Positions 10,069 to 23,283 of a stretch of DNA of 64,000 bases are shown piece after piece. The notes beneath the pieces were generated by a model that saw nothing but the letters and a program-made list of their open reading frames with translations, was not told where the DNA came from and searched no databases. Both the position numbers and the translations under genes were made by a program. Source of the stretch: Gammaproteobacteria bacterium (GTDB lineage Bacteria; Pseudomonadota; Gammaproteobacteria; Pseudomonadales; Pseudohongiellaceae); the NCBI GenBank assembly GCA_029253585.1, contig JAQWZF010000042.1:57620-121619 (forward strand), written 5' to 3'. Position 1 is the stretch's first letter; each line of letters opens with the position of its first letter.

Positions 10069-11982
10069 GTGGTGGAATATAGCAAGACATATGACGTGAT
10101 CGTAGTGGGTGGAGGCCATGCCGGCACCGAGGCGGCTCTGGCTTCTGCTCGCCAGGGCGTTGACACTTTGCTTATTACTCACAGCATCGAGACACTAGGA
10201 CAAATGTCCTGTAATCCGGCAATCGGCGGCATCGGCAAGAGCCATCTGGTTAAGGAGATCGATGCTCTGGGTGGCGCCATGGCTAAAGCAGTTGATCTAG
10301 CGGGTATTCAATTTCGCGTTCTTAATGCGAGCAAAGGACCTGCGGTTAGGGCTACCCGAGCTCAGGCTGATCGAGCTCTCTACAAAGCGGCTATCCGAGA
10401 GATGTTGGAACAGCAAGAAAGCCTGTCCCTATTTCAACAGGGTGTTGATGATCTGGTGATCGAAGACGGGATAATTCAGGGCGTAATCACACAGATGGGC
10501 ATGCTCATCAGAGCGCCAAGAGTCGTCTTAACTACAGGTACGTTTTTGGGTGGAAAGATACACATTGGCCTGGAGAATAGTTCGGGCGGTAGGGCCGGAG
10601 ATCCACCTGCAATCGCGCTGGCGAATCGATTGCGAGAATTACCTTTCAGAGTCAATCGACTGAAGACGGGTACACCACCGCGCATCGATGCCGACACGGT
10701 TGATTTCTCGGAAATGCAAGTTCAGGCAGGAGACTCGCCGCTGCCGGTAATGTCTTTTCTTGGCAAAGAGTCAGATCACCCTGAACAGATTAACTGTTAC
10801 ATAACCAACACCAACGAAAAGTGTCATGAAGTTATTCGTGGCGGCCTGGATCGCTCTCCAATGTACACCGGTGTAATCGAAGGAACCGGGCCTCGTTACT
10901 GCCCATCCATCGAAGACAAAGTTATGCGCTTTGCCGATAAGAGCTCTCATCAAATATTTGTCGAACCGGAAGGTTTGCATACTAAGGAGCTTTACCCAAA
11001 CGGCATTTCGACCAGCTTGCCGTTCGACGTGCAGCTAGAAATGGTTCGGGAAATTAAGGGTTTTGAAAACGCGCACATAACGCGACCGGGTTACGCGATA
11101 GAATATGATTTCTTCGACCCTAGAGATTTACATTACTCTCTGGAAACGAAGTTCGTCAAAGGGCTTTATTTCGCCGGTCAAATTAATGGCACTACCGGTT
11201 ACGAAGAGGCTGGCGCGCAAGGGCTAATGGCCGGGCTCAACGCAGGTCTCGCCGCTAGAGGTTTGGAGTCGTGGTGCCCTAAAAGAGATGAGGCTTACAT
11301 CGGCGTTCTAATTGATGATCTGATTACACTGGGAACAAACGAGCCCTATCGCATGTTTACCAGCAGAGCGGAATACCGCTTAACTCTGCGAGAAGATAAT
11401 GCCGATCTGCGTCTTACCGAGGAAGGAAGAAGGCTGGGCTTGGTTGACGATGAGCGCTGGGAATTCTTTAGCCAGAAGAAGATCAAGATCGATGAAGAAC
11501 TGCAATTCTTACGCAGTACCTGGGTGCAACCCAATACCGACAGAGCAGAGCGCATCAACAAATTGTTGGAGAAGCCCATAAGTCGCGAATACAGCTTAGC
11601 GGATCTACTCGCACGGCCAAGAGTTGAGCATACCGCCCTGTTGGCTGCCTACCATGGGCACCCAGAGACTGAGGCTGAACTTACCACCATAGAGTCCCAA
11701 GCAGCGCAGCAATCTGAAATCCAGATAAAGTATCAAGGCTATATCGATAGGCAGGTAGAGGACATCGAACGTCTCAAGAGGCAGGAACATACAAAGCTGC
11801 CAGTTGATTTCAACTATGATCAGATGCAGGGGCTCTCGAACGAACTGAAGCAGAAACTGATCGAGGCGAGACCTGAAAATATAGGGCGCGCCTCCCGTAT
11901 ACCCGGTATTACGCCAGCCGCAATCTCTCTGTTACTGATCTACCTGAAGAAACACCGGGCGGTAAATCGCAAGGCTGGTTAG
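10069..11982 (+). CDS. mnmG: tRNA uridine-5-carboxymethylaminomethyl modification enzyme MnmG
   Basis: MnmG is the FAD- and NADH-dependent partner of MnmE in wobble-uridine modification. The product is about 637 residues (E. coli has 629). The FAD-binding [10 protein letters not shown] starts near residue 14, followed by [22 protein letters not shown] and, further on, [20 protein letters not shown]. Two adjacent GTG codons (10069, 10072) fit the family N-terminus; AAAGGA ending at 10060 is 8 bases before the first, so 10069 was chosen. A TTG at 10009 would add 20 unrelated residues. rsmG follows after 15 bases. Confidence 0.95.
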   Translation: MVEYSKTYDVIVVGGGHAGTEAALASARQGVDTLLITHSIETLGQMSCNPAIGGIGKSHLVKEIDALGGAMAKAVDLAGIQFRVLNASKGPAVRATRAQADRALYKAAIREMLEQQESLSLFQQGVDDLVIEDGIIQGVITQMGMLIRAPRVVLTTGTFLGGKIHIGLENSSGGRAGDPPAIALANRLRELPFRVNRLKTGTPPRIDADTVDFSEMQVQAGDSPLPVMSFLGKESDHPEQINCYITNTNEKCHEVIRGGLDRSPMYTGVIEGTGPRYCPSIEDKVMRFADKSSHQIFVEPEGLHTKELYPNGISTSLPFDVQLEMVREIKGFENAHITRPGYAIEYDFFDPRDLHYSLETKFVKGLYFAGQINGTTGYEEAGAQGLMAGLNAGLAARGLESWCPKRDEAYIGVLIDDLITLGTNEPYRMFTSRAEYRLTLREDNADLRLTEEGRRLGLVDDERWEFFSQKKIKIDEELQFLRSTWVQPNTDRAERINKLLEKPISREYSLADLLARPRVEHTALLAAYHGHPETEAELTTIESQAAQQSEIQIKYQGYIDRQVEDIERLKRQEHTKLPVDFNYDQMQGLSNELKQKLIEARPENIGRASRIPGITPAAISLLLIYLKKHRAVNRKAG

Positions 11983-11997
11983 CCCCGCGGAAAAAAA

Positions 11998-12636
11998 ATG
12001 ACTGAGTCAATTCGAGAGGAGTTGCATAGAGGCATTTCATCTCTGTCGCTGCACTGCAGCGAAGAACAGTTGGTTTCGCTGTTGGCCTATATCGACCTAC
12101 TCAAGAAGTGGAACTCGGCCTATAACCTGTTAGGGGCAAATGAAACCCCAGACCTGGTGTCGCGACATATTCTCGATAGCCTGTCTATCAGCCCACATAT
12201 CGAAGGGAGTCTTATAGCGGATATTGGGGCCGGTGCCGGCTTGCCAGGTATACCGCTTGCCATCTTGAACCCCGATAAACACTTCGTGCTTATTGATTCA
12301 AATGGTAAGAAAACACGCTTCATGTTTCAGGCTAAAATTCAGCTAGGACTGGAAAATATTACTGTCGAAAATTGTCGAATAGAGCACTATCAAAGTAAGC
12401 AGCAAATTGATATGGTGATGTGTCGAGCCTTCTCTAAGTTGTCCGACGCGCTGATAATGTTGCAGCCAATTTTCTCGGAAAGTTGTAGGTTAGTGGCGAT
12501 GAAGGGGCATTATCCGCTCGATGAAATTGCGCAACTGCCAGAGGGATTTGAGCTGACGAAAAGTATCAAATTGGAAGTGCCCGGCAGGAAATCACAGCGT
12601 CATCTTATCGAGGTGATGCGCAGCAAGGCGGCCTAG
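11998..12636 (+). CDS. rsmG: 16S rRNA (guanine527-N7)-methyltransferase RsmG
   Basis: RsmG (GidB) uses S-adenosylmethionine to methylate G527 of 16S rRNA. The 212-residue product carries the SAM-binding motif ADIGAGAGLPGIPLAI near residues 70-85 and the upstream KWNSAYNLLGA region and HILDSLS typical of the family. It lies directly after mnmG and before parA, the standard order. No unusual feature was seen. Confidence 0.95.
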   Translation: MTESIREELHRGISSLSLHCSEEQLVSLLAYIDLLKKWNSAYNLLGANETPDLVSRHILDSLSISPHIEGSLIADIGAGAGLPGIPLAILNPDKHFVLIDSNGKKTRFMFQAKIQLGLENITVENCRIEHYQSKQQIDMVMCRAFSKLSDALIMLQPIFSESCRLVAMKGHYPLDEIAQLPEGFELTKSIKLEVPGRKSQRHLIEVMRSKAA

Positions 12637-12702
12637 TTAAGAGCTAAGAATGCATCGATGCAAGTAGCCGAATAAACGAAGTTCAAGTTAGGAAAAATTA
12701 AA

Positions 12703-13491
12703 GTGGGTAAAGTTCTCGCAATCGCAAATCAAAAAGGAGGAGTAGGTAAAACCACAACTTCTGTAAATCTTGCTGCATCGCTAAAATTTACACGAAAGAA
12801 CGTACTGCTAATCGACTTGGATCCACAGGGCAATGCCACCATGGGTAGCGGCATAGATAAGTCCTCGTTAGAGACTTCAATCTATGATGTTTTGATGCAA
12901 CATTCGAATTTTGACGAGGTTGTTCTGAGCCCCGAATCTTCAGGATATGACTTGCTTCCTGCAAACGGTGATCTGGTCGCGGCAGAGATTGAATTGATCG
13001 GCGAAGAAAACAGAGAACTCCGCCTACGCCAAATCATAGAACAGGTTCGAGAGCGCTATGACTATGTAGTCATCGATTGTCCTCCATCACTGAATATGCT
13101 CACCATAAATGCTCTGGTTGCTGCAGATGGCGTAGTTATTCCGATGCAGTGCGAATATTATGCATTGGAGGGCCTGTCGGCTCTTATGGATACTATTAAC
13201 GCCATACGAGAAACATTTAACCCGGACCTGAAGATAGAGGGTATTGTTCGCACTATGTACGATCCCAGAAACAAGCTGACCTCAGAGGTAAATGGTCAGC
13301 TAATTAACTATTTTGGTGACACCGTCTATCGAACCGTGGTGCCCAGGAATATTCGCTTAGCCGAGGCTCCCAGCTACGGTAAGCCAGTATTGAAGTATGA
13401 CAAGCAGTCCCGGGGCGCGATTGCTTATCTAGCACTAGCTGGAGAGGTTTTAAGGCGCAATGATGAGGCGGCGGCCCTAGCTGCCGTTTAG
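12703..13491 (+). CDS. parA: Chromosome partitioning ATPase ParA
   Basis: ParA is a deviant Walker-type ATPase that forms nucleoid-bound gradients and moves ParB-parS complexes. The 262-residue product has the deviant Walker A KGGVGKTT at residues 11-18, the DLDPQGNAT motif near 40-48 and VIDCPPSLNMLT near 123-134. The start is GTG at 12703; this gives the family-typical N-terminus GKVLAIANQKGGVGKTT. parB follows after 62 bases. The two parS-like sites in recF are its expected targets via ParB. Confidence 0.95.
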   Translation: MGKVLAIANQKGGVGKTTTSVNLAASLKFTRKNVLLIDLDPQGNATMGSGIDKSSLETSIYDVLMQHSNFDEVVLSPESSGYDLLPANGDLVAAEIELIGEENRELRLRQIIEQVRERYDYVVIDCPPSLNMLTINALVAADGVVIPMQCEYYALEGLSALMDTINAIRETFNPDLKIEGIVRTMYDPRNKLTSEVNGQLINYFGDTVYRTVVPRNIRLAEAPSYGKPVLKYDKQSRGAIAYLALAGEVLRRNDEAAALAAV

Positions 13492-13553
13492 GCTATTGTT
13501 TCACTTTGTTCAACCCAGGGAACAGAAGCCCGCTTATTTGAGCCCGATGTAAG

Positions 13554-14462
13554 ATGACTGAAAAGAAAAAACTCGGCAAAGGCCTAGATGTACTGCTCTC
13601 TAGAGGCAGCACGGAAACCATGGCCAGCCTGTTGTCCAAGCCCAAAGACCGCAGCATGCCCCCACAGACCATAGAAAAAGACGGTGATCTGAAGAATATA
13701 CCTGTCGATTTGATTCAGCGTGGCAAATATCAGCCCCGAACTGACATGCACGAAGAGGCTCTGGAAGAGCTAGCAAACTCCATTAAGGCTCAGGGCGTCA
13801 TGCAACCCATCGTTGTGCGCCCCATATCTTCCGACAAATACGAGATTATCGCCGGTGAGCGACGCTGGAGAGCAACCCAGATAGCCGGTTTGGACACTAT
13901 TCCCGCGATTATCAAACCTGTCGGTGATGAAGCAGCGATCGCCATGTCCCTAATCGAGAATATTCAGCGTGAAAACCTGAACCCTATCGAAGAGGCAATG
14001 GCGCTGAAGCGTCTGCAGGACGAATTCGAATTAACCCAGCAAGAAGTCGCCGATGCTGTAGGGAAGTCCCGCGCCACAGTGACCAACCTGATGCGCCTTA
14101 TAGGCCTGACCATCGATGTTCGGCGCATGCTAGAGCATGGCGACCTTGAAATGGGCCATGCTAGAGCACTGTTGTCGCTCTCGGATATTCAGCAATCAGA
14201 GGCGGCGAGAGCTGTTGTGGGTAAGGGGCTATCTGTAAGACAGACTGAGTCTCTGGTTCGTAGACTCATTGCCGAAGCGGGCACGAATAGCAATAACGGT
14301 GGCAAAGCAGTTGACCCAGACATCAAGAATCTTGAAGAGAACCTGGCGGACAAGCTGGGCGCCAAGGTGATGATCCAGCATACTGCCAAAGGCAAGGGCA
14401 GGCTCATTCTAAAGTACAATTCCTTGGATGAATTGGACGGTATTCTCTCCCACATCAATTGA
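13554..14462 (+). CDS. parB: Chromosome partitioning protein ParB
   Basis: ParB is a CTPase and DNA clamp that loads at parS and spreads on DNA. The 302-residue product has the N-terminal KKKLGKGLDVLLS motif, the GERRWR box at residues 101-106, the ENIQRENLNPIEEA box, a helix-turn-helix (about 145-170) for parS recognition, and a C-terminal dimerisation domain. It pairs with parA upstream. The atp operon begins about 130 bases downstream behind its own promoter. Confidence 0.95.
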   Translation: MTEKKKLGKGLDVLLSRGSTETMASLLSKPKDRSMPPQTIEKDGDLKNIPVDLIQRGKYQPRTDMHEEALEELANSIKAQGVMQPIVVRPISSDKYEIIAGERRWRATQIAGLDTIPAIIKPVGDEAAIAMSLIENIQRENLNPIEEAMALKRLQDEFELTQQEVADAVGKSRATVTNLMRLIGLTIDVRRMLEHGDLEMGHARALLSLSDIQQSEAARAVVGKGLSVRQTESLVRRLIAEAGTNSNNGGKAVDPDIKNLEENLADKLGAKVMIQHTAKGKGRLILKYNSLDELDGILSHIN

Positions 14463-14475
14463 TAATCTGACGTAG

Positions 14476-14504
14476 TTGATTAGGCACTATAAAGCCCCTA
14501 TAAT
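14476..14504 (+). promoter_or_regulatory. Sigma70 promoter of the atp operon
   Basis: TTGATT (14476-14481) and TATAAT (14499-14504) are separated by exactly 17 bases, a near-consensus housekeeping promoter. It lies 86 bases upstream of atpI, in the only sizeable gap before the operon. Confidence 0.8.
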
Positions 14505-14590
14505 GCGCGTGCTTTGGTGATCACCGCTGCGATTTTTAGGTGTTTGTTACAGATGCCGATGGAGTGCGAGGCTGAAAATGCTAAGCCAAA

Positions 14591-14983
14591 ATGTCTAACT
14601 TAAAGACCCCACCGGTATATAAAGTGATCATTGCGCAAGTCGCAGTGACGGTCTTTATAGCAGTAGCTTCTCTGCTGATTTCAGGTACCGCTTTAGCTTA
14701 CTCGACACTATTGGGTGGCTTCATAAGCGCATTACCAAATAGCTATTTTGCGTTCCATGCTTACCGTTATCAGGGGGCTAGAAACGCGCACAATGTTGTA
14801 AAGGGCTTTATTCACGGTGAGCTCGGCAAAATAATCATTACGGTGGTACTTTTTGCCCTTACTTTCACCTTGATTACCAGTTTGAATGAATTAGCCCTAA
14901 TTCTTGGGTTCATAGTGGCCCATTTTACGGGTGTAGTAACGTCGGGGTTCATTAGTTATAGCCCCCCGGGTAATAATACCTAG
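14591..14983 (+). CDS. atpI: F0F1 ATP synthase assembly protein AtpI
   Basis: AtpI is a small integral membrane protein that assists c-ring assembly and possibly Mg2+ supply. The 130-residue product has about four predicted membrane segments and the family glycine-rich hairpin (TLLGGFISALPNSYFAFHAYRY). It is the first gene behind the sigma70 promoter and 38 bases before atpB. Sequence conservation in this family is low, so the call leans on topology and position. Confidence 0.9.
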   Translation: MSNLKTPPVYKVIIAQVAVTVFIAVASLLISGTALAYSTLLGGFISALPNSYFAFHAYRYQGARNAHNVVKGFIHGELGKIIITVVLFALTFTLITSLNELALILGFIVAHFTGVVTSGFISYSPPGNNT

Positions 14984-15021
14984 GTACAAGACTTAGGTTG
15001 CTCAGATCTTAGAGATTTTAA

Positions 15022-15909
<888 letters not shown>

Positions 15910-15942
15910 ACGAATTTTTACATTTTATTAAGATTGATCTGA

Positions 15943-16224
<282 letters not shown>

Positions 16225-16261
16225 GCAGGATAAGAAAGACATCTAATAGCGGGAGATCGCG

Positions 16262-16732
16262 GTGGATATTACATTAACTATTATCGGGCAATCGGTAGCG
16301 TTCTTCGTCTTCTGGTGGTTCTGTGCGAAATACGTTTGGCCTCTTTTCATGGACGTCATGAATGAGCGTAGGCAGAAAATCGCAGATGGCCTGGAAGCAG
16401 CTGCTAGAGCTGAGGAAGATTTAGAATTGGCTCAGGCCAAGTCTACAGATCAGTTAAAAGAAGCGAAGGTTGAGGCAGCTGGCATCATCGATCTTGCCAA
16501 CAAGCGAGGTTCTCAGATCGTTGAAGAAGCTAAAGATCAAGCCAAAGAAGAAGCGAAACGTATTGTCGCTGGCGCCCAGGCTGATATCGAACAGGAAGTA
16601 AATAGAGCTAAAGAGGCTCTACGAGCACAGGTATCTGCGATTGCTATCGCTGGCGCCGAAAAGATCTTGGAAGGTTCAATCGATCAAGCAGCCAACGAAG
16701 ACATGTTGAACAAATTAGCTTCCGAACTTTGA
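16262..16732 (+). CDS. atpF: ATP synthase F0 subunit b
   Basis: Subunit b is the peripheral stalk. The 156-residue product has one N-terminal membrane segment (about 5-25) and a long charged helix. The start is GTG at 16262, preceded by a purine-rich ribosome site (GGGAG); this gives the normal N-terminus and length. atpH follows after 11 bases. Confidence 0.95.
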   Translation: MDITLTIIGQSVAFFVFWWFCAKYVWPLFMDVMNERRQKIADGLEAAARAEEDLELAQAKSTDQLKEAKVEAAGIIDLANKRGSQIVEEAKDQAKEEAKRIVAGAQADIEQEVNRAKEALRAQVSAIAIAGAEKILEGSIDQAANEDMLNKLASEL

Positions 16733-16743
16733 GAAAATAAACA

Positions 16744-17280
16744 GTGGCCGAATTAATCACATTAGCAAGACCCTATGCCAAGGCGGCTTTCGAGACAGCC
16801 TTGCAGGACGATGCGTTGGACAAATGGTCTAGCATGATCGCCTTGTCAGCAGCGGTGGCCGGTGAAGGGGGAGTGAGTACTTTCTTGTCGTCTCCCTCCT
16901 TGTCGTCGGAGCAAATTGCCGAAGCATTCGTCGGAATTTGTGGCGATGAGCTTGACGCGAAAGTTAAGAACTTCGTAACCCTTCTTGCCGAATACAAGCG
17001 ACTGGTTTTGCTACCAGAAATTTCTTCACTGTTTGAAATCCTGAAAGCCAATCAGGAAATGTCAGTCGATGTTGAGATAACGACAGCTTATGAAATTAGT
17101 TCAGATGTTTCGAATAAGCTAGCACAGGCTCTTAAAGATCGTCTTAAGCGTGAAATCATCTTGGCAACCAATGTCGACCCAAGCCTGATCGGCGGCGCAA
17201 TAATTAGAGCGGGTGACAATGTCATCGACAACTCGGTTCGCGGGAAATTATCAAAATTAGCTGAATCAATGAATTCCTGA
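16744..17280 (+). CDS. atpH: ATP synthase F1 subunit delta
   Basis: Subunit delta joins the peripheral stalk to the F1 head. The 178-residue product starts with the conserved [11 protein letters not shown] (GTG start at 16744) and ends with the family motif in which a conserved glycine pair ([21 protein letters not shown]) precedes the C-terminus. It sits between atpF and atpA, as expected. Confidence 0.95.
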   Translation: MAELITLARPYAKAAFETALQDDALDKWSSMIALSAAVAGEGGVSTFLSSPSLSSEQIAEAFVGICGDELDAKVKNFVTLLAEYKRLVLLPEISSLFEILKANQEMSVDVEITTAYEISSDVSNKLAQALKDRLKREIILATNVDPSLIGGAIIRAGDNVIDNSVRGKLSKLAESMNS

Positions 17281-17305
17281 GCAGGTCAGGAACAAGGAAA
17301 TAAGC

Positions 17306-18850
17306 ATGCAACAACTGAATCCATCCGAAATCAGTGACATCATCAAACAGCGCATCGAGCAGCTCGATGTCTCTGTAGAGTCAAAGAACGAAGGCACCAT
17401 CGTCAGCGTATCTGACGGTATTATTCGCATCCACGGCCTCGCCGATGTGATGTACGGTGAAATGATCGAGTTTGAAGGCGGCATATACGGTATGGCGCTG
17501 AACCTTGAAAGAGACTCCGTAGGCGCCGTGGTATTAGGCGACTACCTCTCGTTACGCGAAGGTCAAACTTGTCGTTGTACCAAGCGAATCTTGGAAGTAC
17601 CTGTTGGTCCAGAGCTGGAAGGCCGTGTTGTTGATGCGCTAGGTAAGCCAATCGACGGTAAGGGACCGATTGAGACAACTATGACCGACGCGGTTGAAAA
17701 AGTAGCGCCGGGCGTAATCGAAAGACAATCGGTTGACCAGCCTGTACAGACAGGATTGAAATCAATCGATTCCATGGTTCCAATCGGAAGGGGCCAGCGT
17801 GAACTTATTATTGGTGACCGTGAAGTAGGAAAGACCGCTGTGGCGATCGATGCGATCATCAACCAGAAAGGCAAGAATGTTAAGTGCGTCTACGTAGCGA
17901 TAGGCCAGAAGGCCTCATCTGTAGCTAACGTGGTAAATCGCCTGGAAGAGCACGGTGCCATGGAATACACCATCGTCGTAGCGGCAACGGCATCTGACCC
18001 AGCATCTATGCAATTTATCGCACCTTACTCAGGCTGCACGATGGGTGAGTACTACCGTGATCGCGGCGAAGATGCATTGATCGTCTATGATGACCTGACT
18101 AAGCAAGCTTGGGCCTATAGACAGATTTCCTTATTACTAAGAAGACCGCCAGGCCGTGAAGCCTATCCCGGTGATGTTTTCTACTTACACTCTCGTCTTT
18201 TGGAGCGCTCATCAAGAGTGAACGTTAACTACGTAGAGAGTTTCACCAATGGTGAAGTGAAAGGTAAGACAGGCTCTTTGACGGCATTGCCGATTATTGA
18301 GACACAGGCTGGTGACGTTTCGGCGTTTGTACCAACCAACGTAATTTCGATTACAGATGGCCAGATATTCCTGGAAACAGACCTATTTAACTCGGGTATT
18401 CGTCCTGCGATGAACCCGGGCGTCTCGGTGTCGCGTGTGGGTGGTGCTGCGCAGACTAAGATTATTAAGAAGCTGGGCGGCGGTATACGTATTGCCCTAG
18501 CTCAATATCGTGAGTTGGCCGCCTTTGCAGCGTTCGCATCCGACCTTGATGACGCGACTCGAGCACAGCTAGAGCATGGTCAGCGAGTGACAGAATTGAT
18601 GAAGCAGAAGCAATATACGCCTATGTCGATTGCGGAGATGGGCATCTCTATTTATGCGGCGAACGAAGGCTATCTGATAGATATCGAGCTGAACAAAATA
18701 TTGGCCTTTGAGGCAGCGCTTCTTTCCTATATGAATAGTGAGCACGCTGACTTGATTAAACACATTAACGACACCGGTGACTACAACGACGACATCGGCG
18801 GGCAGTTCAAAGCGGCAATCGACAAGTTCAAGTCCACGCAGACTTGGTAG
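17306..18850 (+). CDS. atpA: ATP synthase F1 subunit alpha
   Basis: Alpha carries the non-catalytic nucleotide sites of F1. The 514-residue product (E. coli 513) has the P-loop GDREVGKT near residues 170-177; the usual version is GDRQTGKT, a small harmless change. The ATP synthase alpha/beta signature ([14 protein letters not shown]) lies near residues 370-385. Operon position is normal. Confidence 0.97.
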   Translation: MQQLNPSEISDIIKQRIEQLDVSVESKNEGTIVSVSDGIIRIHGLADVMYGEMIEFEGGIYGMALNLERDSVGAVVLGDYLSLREGQTCRCTKRILEVPVGPELEGRVVDALGKPIDGKGPIETTMTDAVEKVAPGVIERQSVDQPVQTGLKSIDSMVPIGRGQRELIIGDREVGKTAVAIDAIINQKGKNVKCVYVAIGQKASSVANVVNRLEEHGAMEYTIVVAATASDPASMQFIAPYSGCTMGEYYRDRGEDALIVYDDLTKQAWAYRQISLLLRRPPGREAYPGDVFYLHSRLLERSSRVNVNYVESFTNGEVKGKTGSLTALPIIETQAGDVSAFVPTNVISITDGQIFLETDLFNSGIRPAMNPGVSVSRVGGAAQTKIIKKLGGGIRIALAQYRELAAFAAFASDLDDATRAQLEHGQRVTELMKQKQYTPMSIAEMGISIYAANEGYLIDIELNKILAFEAALLSYMNSEHADLIKHINDTGDYNDDIGGQFKAAIDKFKSTQTW

Positions 18851-18918
18851 TCGCCTAGCTAGATAGCTAATTACTAATTAATAGGCAAATAGCGAAATAA
18901 ACGTAGAGGCTGTAAGGA

Positions 18919-19779
18919 ATGGCTGGCGGAAAAGAAATACGCACCAAGATTTCGAGTATTAAGAGTACTCAGAGTCTCACCGGCGCGATGGAAATGGTAG
19001 CGGCAAGTAAGATGCGTAAGGCTCAAGAGCGCATGACACTTGGCAAGCCCTATGCTCATCGAATTCGTTCGGTGATTGGCCATATTGCAAACGCTACACC
19101 GGAATACAGACACGCCTATTTCGACAGACGTGATATTAAGCGAGTGGGGTACATCATAGTGTCATCCGATCGCGGCCTGTGCGGTGGTCTGAACATCAAT
19201 GTATTCAAGTCGGCAGTAGCCTCGATGAGAGGGTTCAAAGACAGCAATGTCGAGATCGACTTCTGTGTCATTGGCAAGAAGGCGGCACGCTTCTTTAATA
19301 ACTATGGCGGCAACGTCATAGCAGCATTAGATAGCATAGGCGATGCGCCTGAAGTAGCCGATGTCATCGGCTCAGTGAAGGTGATGCTAGACAAGTTCGA
19401 CAAGAACGAAATTGATCAACTAATGGTGGTAAGCAACACATTCGTTAACACGATGACGCAGCAACCGACCATAGAACAGTTACTGCCATTGCTTCCTTCT
19501 GAAGAAGAAGACCTACAGCATCACTGGGATTATCTGTATGAGCCCGATGCTAAAGAATTGCTAGATGGTTTGCTATTAAGATATATCGAATCACAAGTAT
19601 TTCAGGCGGTAGTAGAGAACAACGCCTGCGAGCAAGCCGCGCGAATGGTTGCTATGAAGAGCGCAACCGATAACGCCGGGGAGCTTATTGATGAATTAGA
19701 GCTGGTTTATAACAAGGCTCGACAGGCTGCAATTACCCAAGAGCTATCCGAGATAGCTGGCGGCGCGGCGGCAGTATAA
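18919..19779 (+). CDS. atpG: ATP synthase F1 subunit gamma
   Basis: Gamma is the central rotating shaft. The 286-residue product has the N-terminal helix with [17 protein letters not shown] sequence and [13 protein letters not shown], the [11 protein letters not shown] motif near residue 80, and the conserved C-terminal helix ending [15 protein letters not shown]. It is preceded by a 68-base gap and followed by a 95-base gap, both slightly longer than the other spacings in the operon. Confidence 0.96.
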   Translation: MAGGKEIRTKISSIKSTQSLTGAMEMVAASKMRKAQERMTLGKPYAHRIRSVIGHIANATPEYRHAYFDRRDIKRVGYIIVSSDRGLCGGLNINVFKSAVASMRGFKDSNVEIDFCVIGKKAARFFNNYGGNVIAALDSIGDAPEVADVIGSVKVMLDKFDKNEIDQLMVVSNTFVNTMTQQPTIEQLLPLLPSEEEDLQHHWDYLYEPDAKELLDGLLLRYIESQVFQAVVENNACEQAARMVAMKSATDNAGELIDELELVYNKARQAAITQELSEIAGGAAAV

Positions 19780-19856
19780 GAATTAGTATTAAGAACATGG
19801 TAATTAGCGGCGCTGACTTTTCAGTGTCATTAACAAAAGCTTAGACAAAAAATTAA

Positions 19857-21269
<1,413 letters not shown>

Positions 21270-21316
21270 TTGGTCCTTTGCCCTTTCATTCCAGGGGCAA
21301 AAACGAGTAATAAATT

Positions 21317-21730
21317 ATGGCTATGACAATGCATTGTGACATCGTAAGCGCTGAGAAGAGCATTTTCTCGGGTCTTGTTGAAATGGTTGTTGCTGCAGGT
21401 TCGCTAGGAGATCTTGGTATTGCTCCAGGCCACGCGCCCTTGTTGACCGCATTAATCCCAGGCCCGGTGAAGTTAACTCTTCAGGGTGGTGAGGAAGAGG
21501 TTTTCTACGTCTCAGGCGGCTTTTTGGAAGTGCAGCGTGGTGTCGTTACTCTGTTGAGTGACACGGCCCTTAGAGCTGACGATGTTGATGAGGCTGCTGC
21601 CATGCAGGCAATAGAAGACGCGGAAAAGGCTATAGCGAACCAGGGGGCAGAATTCGATTATTCGATTGCTGCTGCTCAGCTGGCGGAAGCGGCCGCTCAA
21701 CTTCGGGCCCTGCGTAAGATCAGGAAGTAA
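21317..21730 (+). CDS. atpC: ATP synthase F1 subunit epsilon
   Basis: Epsilon is the small inhibitory subunit of the rotor. The 137-residue product has the N-terminal beta-sandwich with [16 protein letters not shown] near residues 30-47 and a C-terminal helical hairpin rich in alanine. It is the last gene of the operon; a clear intrinsic terminator begins about 50 bases downstream. Confidence 0.95.
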   Translation: MAMTMHCDIVSAEKSIFSGLVEMVVAAGSLGDLGIAPGHAPLLTALIPGPVKLTLQGGEEEVFYVSGGFLEVQRGVVTLLSDTALRADDVDEAAAMQAIEDAEKAIANQGAEFDYSIAAAQLAEAAAQLRALRKIRK

Positions 21731-21781
21731 CGATTGAGTAACTATCGACCCTATATGGGCTCTATAGAAGAACAGAAACCT

Positions 21782-21810
21782 AAAAAGGTAGCATGAGCTA
21801 CCTTTTTTTT
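21782..21810 (+). terminator. Intrinsic terminator of the atp operon
   Basis: An 11-base perfect stem (21782-21792 with 21797-21807, A-rich 5' arm and GGTAGC core) with a four-base ATGA loop is followed by a run of eight T. It lies between atpC and glmU. The A-run on the 5' side means it may also work for the opposite strand. Confidence 0.92.
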
Positions 21811-21865
21811 TGGTATTCTTTTGTAGCTCCTCGCCTTAAGAGCCTCACTGTCTACTGGATCAAGC

Positions 21866-23242
21866 ATGAACCTGGATATTGTAATTCTCGCCGCCGGTAA
21901 GGGAACGAGAATGAACTCAAATCTCCCCAAAGTCCTGCACCGCATCGGCGGTGACTCTATGCTCGGTCACGTCTTGAGTGCAGCGAGCCTGCTACAAGCT
22001 GCGAAGACACATATCGTAGTGGGCTATGGTGCCGATGCAATATGCGAGGATTTCGCCGACAGAGAAGACTTGCAGTGGGCGCTGCAGGAACAGCAGTTAG
22101 GCACCGGTCATGCTGTCATGCAGGCAATGCCCGGAGTTGACGTTAGCGACAGTGACAAGAAAGTACTGGTTCTGTATGGCGATGTGCCACTTACCAATTT
22201 CGACACGCTTAGCAAACTGGTACAGCGCAGTGAGAGCAACACACTGTCCATTCTCACCCTCGTTACCGACAGGCCTACGGGCCTTGGCAGAATTGTGAGA
22301 GACGATACCGGTAAGATTCTGGCTATCGTCGAAGAAAAAGACGCCAGCGAAGAGCAAAAGCAGATTAAAGAGATCAATACCGGCATCATGGTTATTCCGG
22401 CGGCGAAGTTGAATTCTTGGTTGGATGCCCTGGGCAATGATAACGCGCAAGGTGAATACTACTTGACCGATGTTGTGGCAATGGCGGCAGCCGATGCCGA
22501 TTGTGCCCTAGCGGCCATGGTTATAAATGACGAGAATGAAGTACAGGGTGTAAACGACAAGGCGCAATTGGCCACGCTAGAGAGGCACTACCAGATGAAT
22601 AAAGCCGATCAACTTCTTGAGGCGGGTGTACTGCTTCGCGACCCATCCCGAATCGATATCCGCGGAGAACTTACAACCGGAAGCGATGTAGAGATCGATA
22701 TTAATACGCTGTTCGAAGGGAAGGTAACGCTAGGCAATGGCGTAAAGATCGGTGCTAACGTCTGCATCAAAGACACCACGATAGCCGATAACGCTTCTAT
22801 ACTCCCCGGTTCGATTATAGAAGGTGCAGATATTGGCGAAAGAGCAAGCGTTGGTCCTTACGCTAGAATCAGGCCCGGCACCGTATTGAAGCAAGACACG
22901 AAGATCGGAAATTTTGTAGAAACGAAGAACGCGATTATTGGTAAAGGATCCAAGGCCAGCCACCTTGCCTACATCGGCGATGCCGAACTCGGTGAGAATG
23001 TGAATATAGGTGCGGGAACGATCTTCTGCAATTACGATGGCGTCAATAAACACAAGACGCTTATCGGCAATAATGTTTTCATTGGCTCTAACAGTGTTCT
23101 AGTAGCGCCAGTAAAACTTGCCGACAACACATTTGTAGCAGCAGGTTCTTCTGTAAACAGCGATGTTCCTGCCGATACACTTGCAGTCGGTCGAGCAAAG
23201 CAGAGAAACATTTCCGGCTGGAAACGACCAACCAAGAAATAG
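21866..23242 (+). CDS. glmU: Bifunctional UDP-N-acetylglucosamine pyrophosphorylase / glucosamine-1-phosphate acetyltransferase
   Basis: GlmU makes UDP-GlcNAc, the precursor of peptidoglycan and LPS. The 458-residue product has the N-terminal pyrophosphorylase motif LAAGKGTRMNSNLPKVLH near residues 7-24 and a C-terminal left-handed beta-helix (about 250-440) of hexapeptide repeats, with GAGTIFCNYDG. It lies 41 bases before glmS, which supplies glucosamine-6-phosphate to the same pathway. Confidence 0.96.
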   Translation: MNLDIVILAAGKGTRMNSNLPKVLHRIGGDSMLGHVLSAASLLQAAKTHIVVGYGADAICEDFADREDLQWALQEQQLGTGHAVMQAMPGVDVSDSDKKVLVLYGDVPLTNFDTLSKLVQRSESNTLSILTLVTDRPTGLGRIVRDDTGKILAIVEEKDASEEQKQIKEINTGIMVIPAAKLNSWLDALGNDNAQGEYYLTDVVAMAAADADCALAAMVINDENEVQGVNDKAQLATLERHYQMNKADQLLEAGVLLRDPSRIDIRGELTTGSDVEIDINTLFEGKVTLGNGVKIGANVCIKDTTIADNASILPGSIIEGADIGERASVGPYARIRPGTVLKQDTKIGNFVETKNAIIGKGSKASHLAYIGDAELGENVNIGAGTIFCNYDGVNKHKTLIGNNVFIGSNSVLVAPVKLADNTFVAAGSSVNSDVPADTLAVGRAKQRNISGWKRPTKK

Positions 23243-23283
23243 ATTATAGTAAACATCAGGCACGATAATAGAGAAGTAGAATC

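Noticed and set aside
13497..13512. Half parS (TGTTTCAC) between parA and parB
   Set aside because: The right arm TTTGTTCA does not match the consensus.
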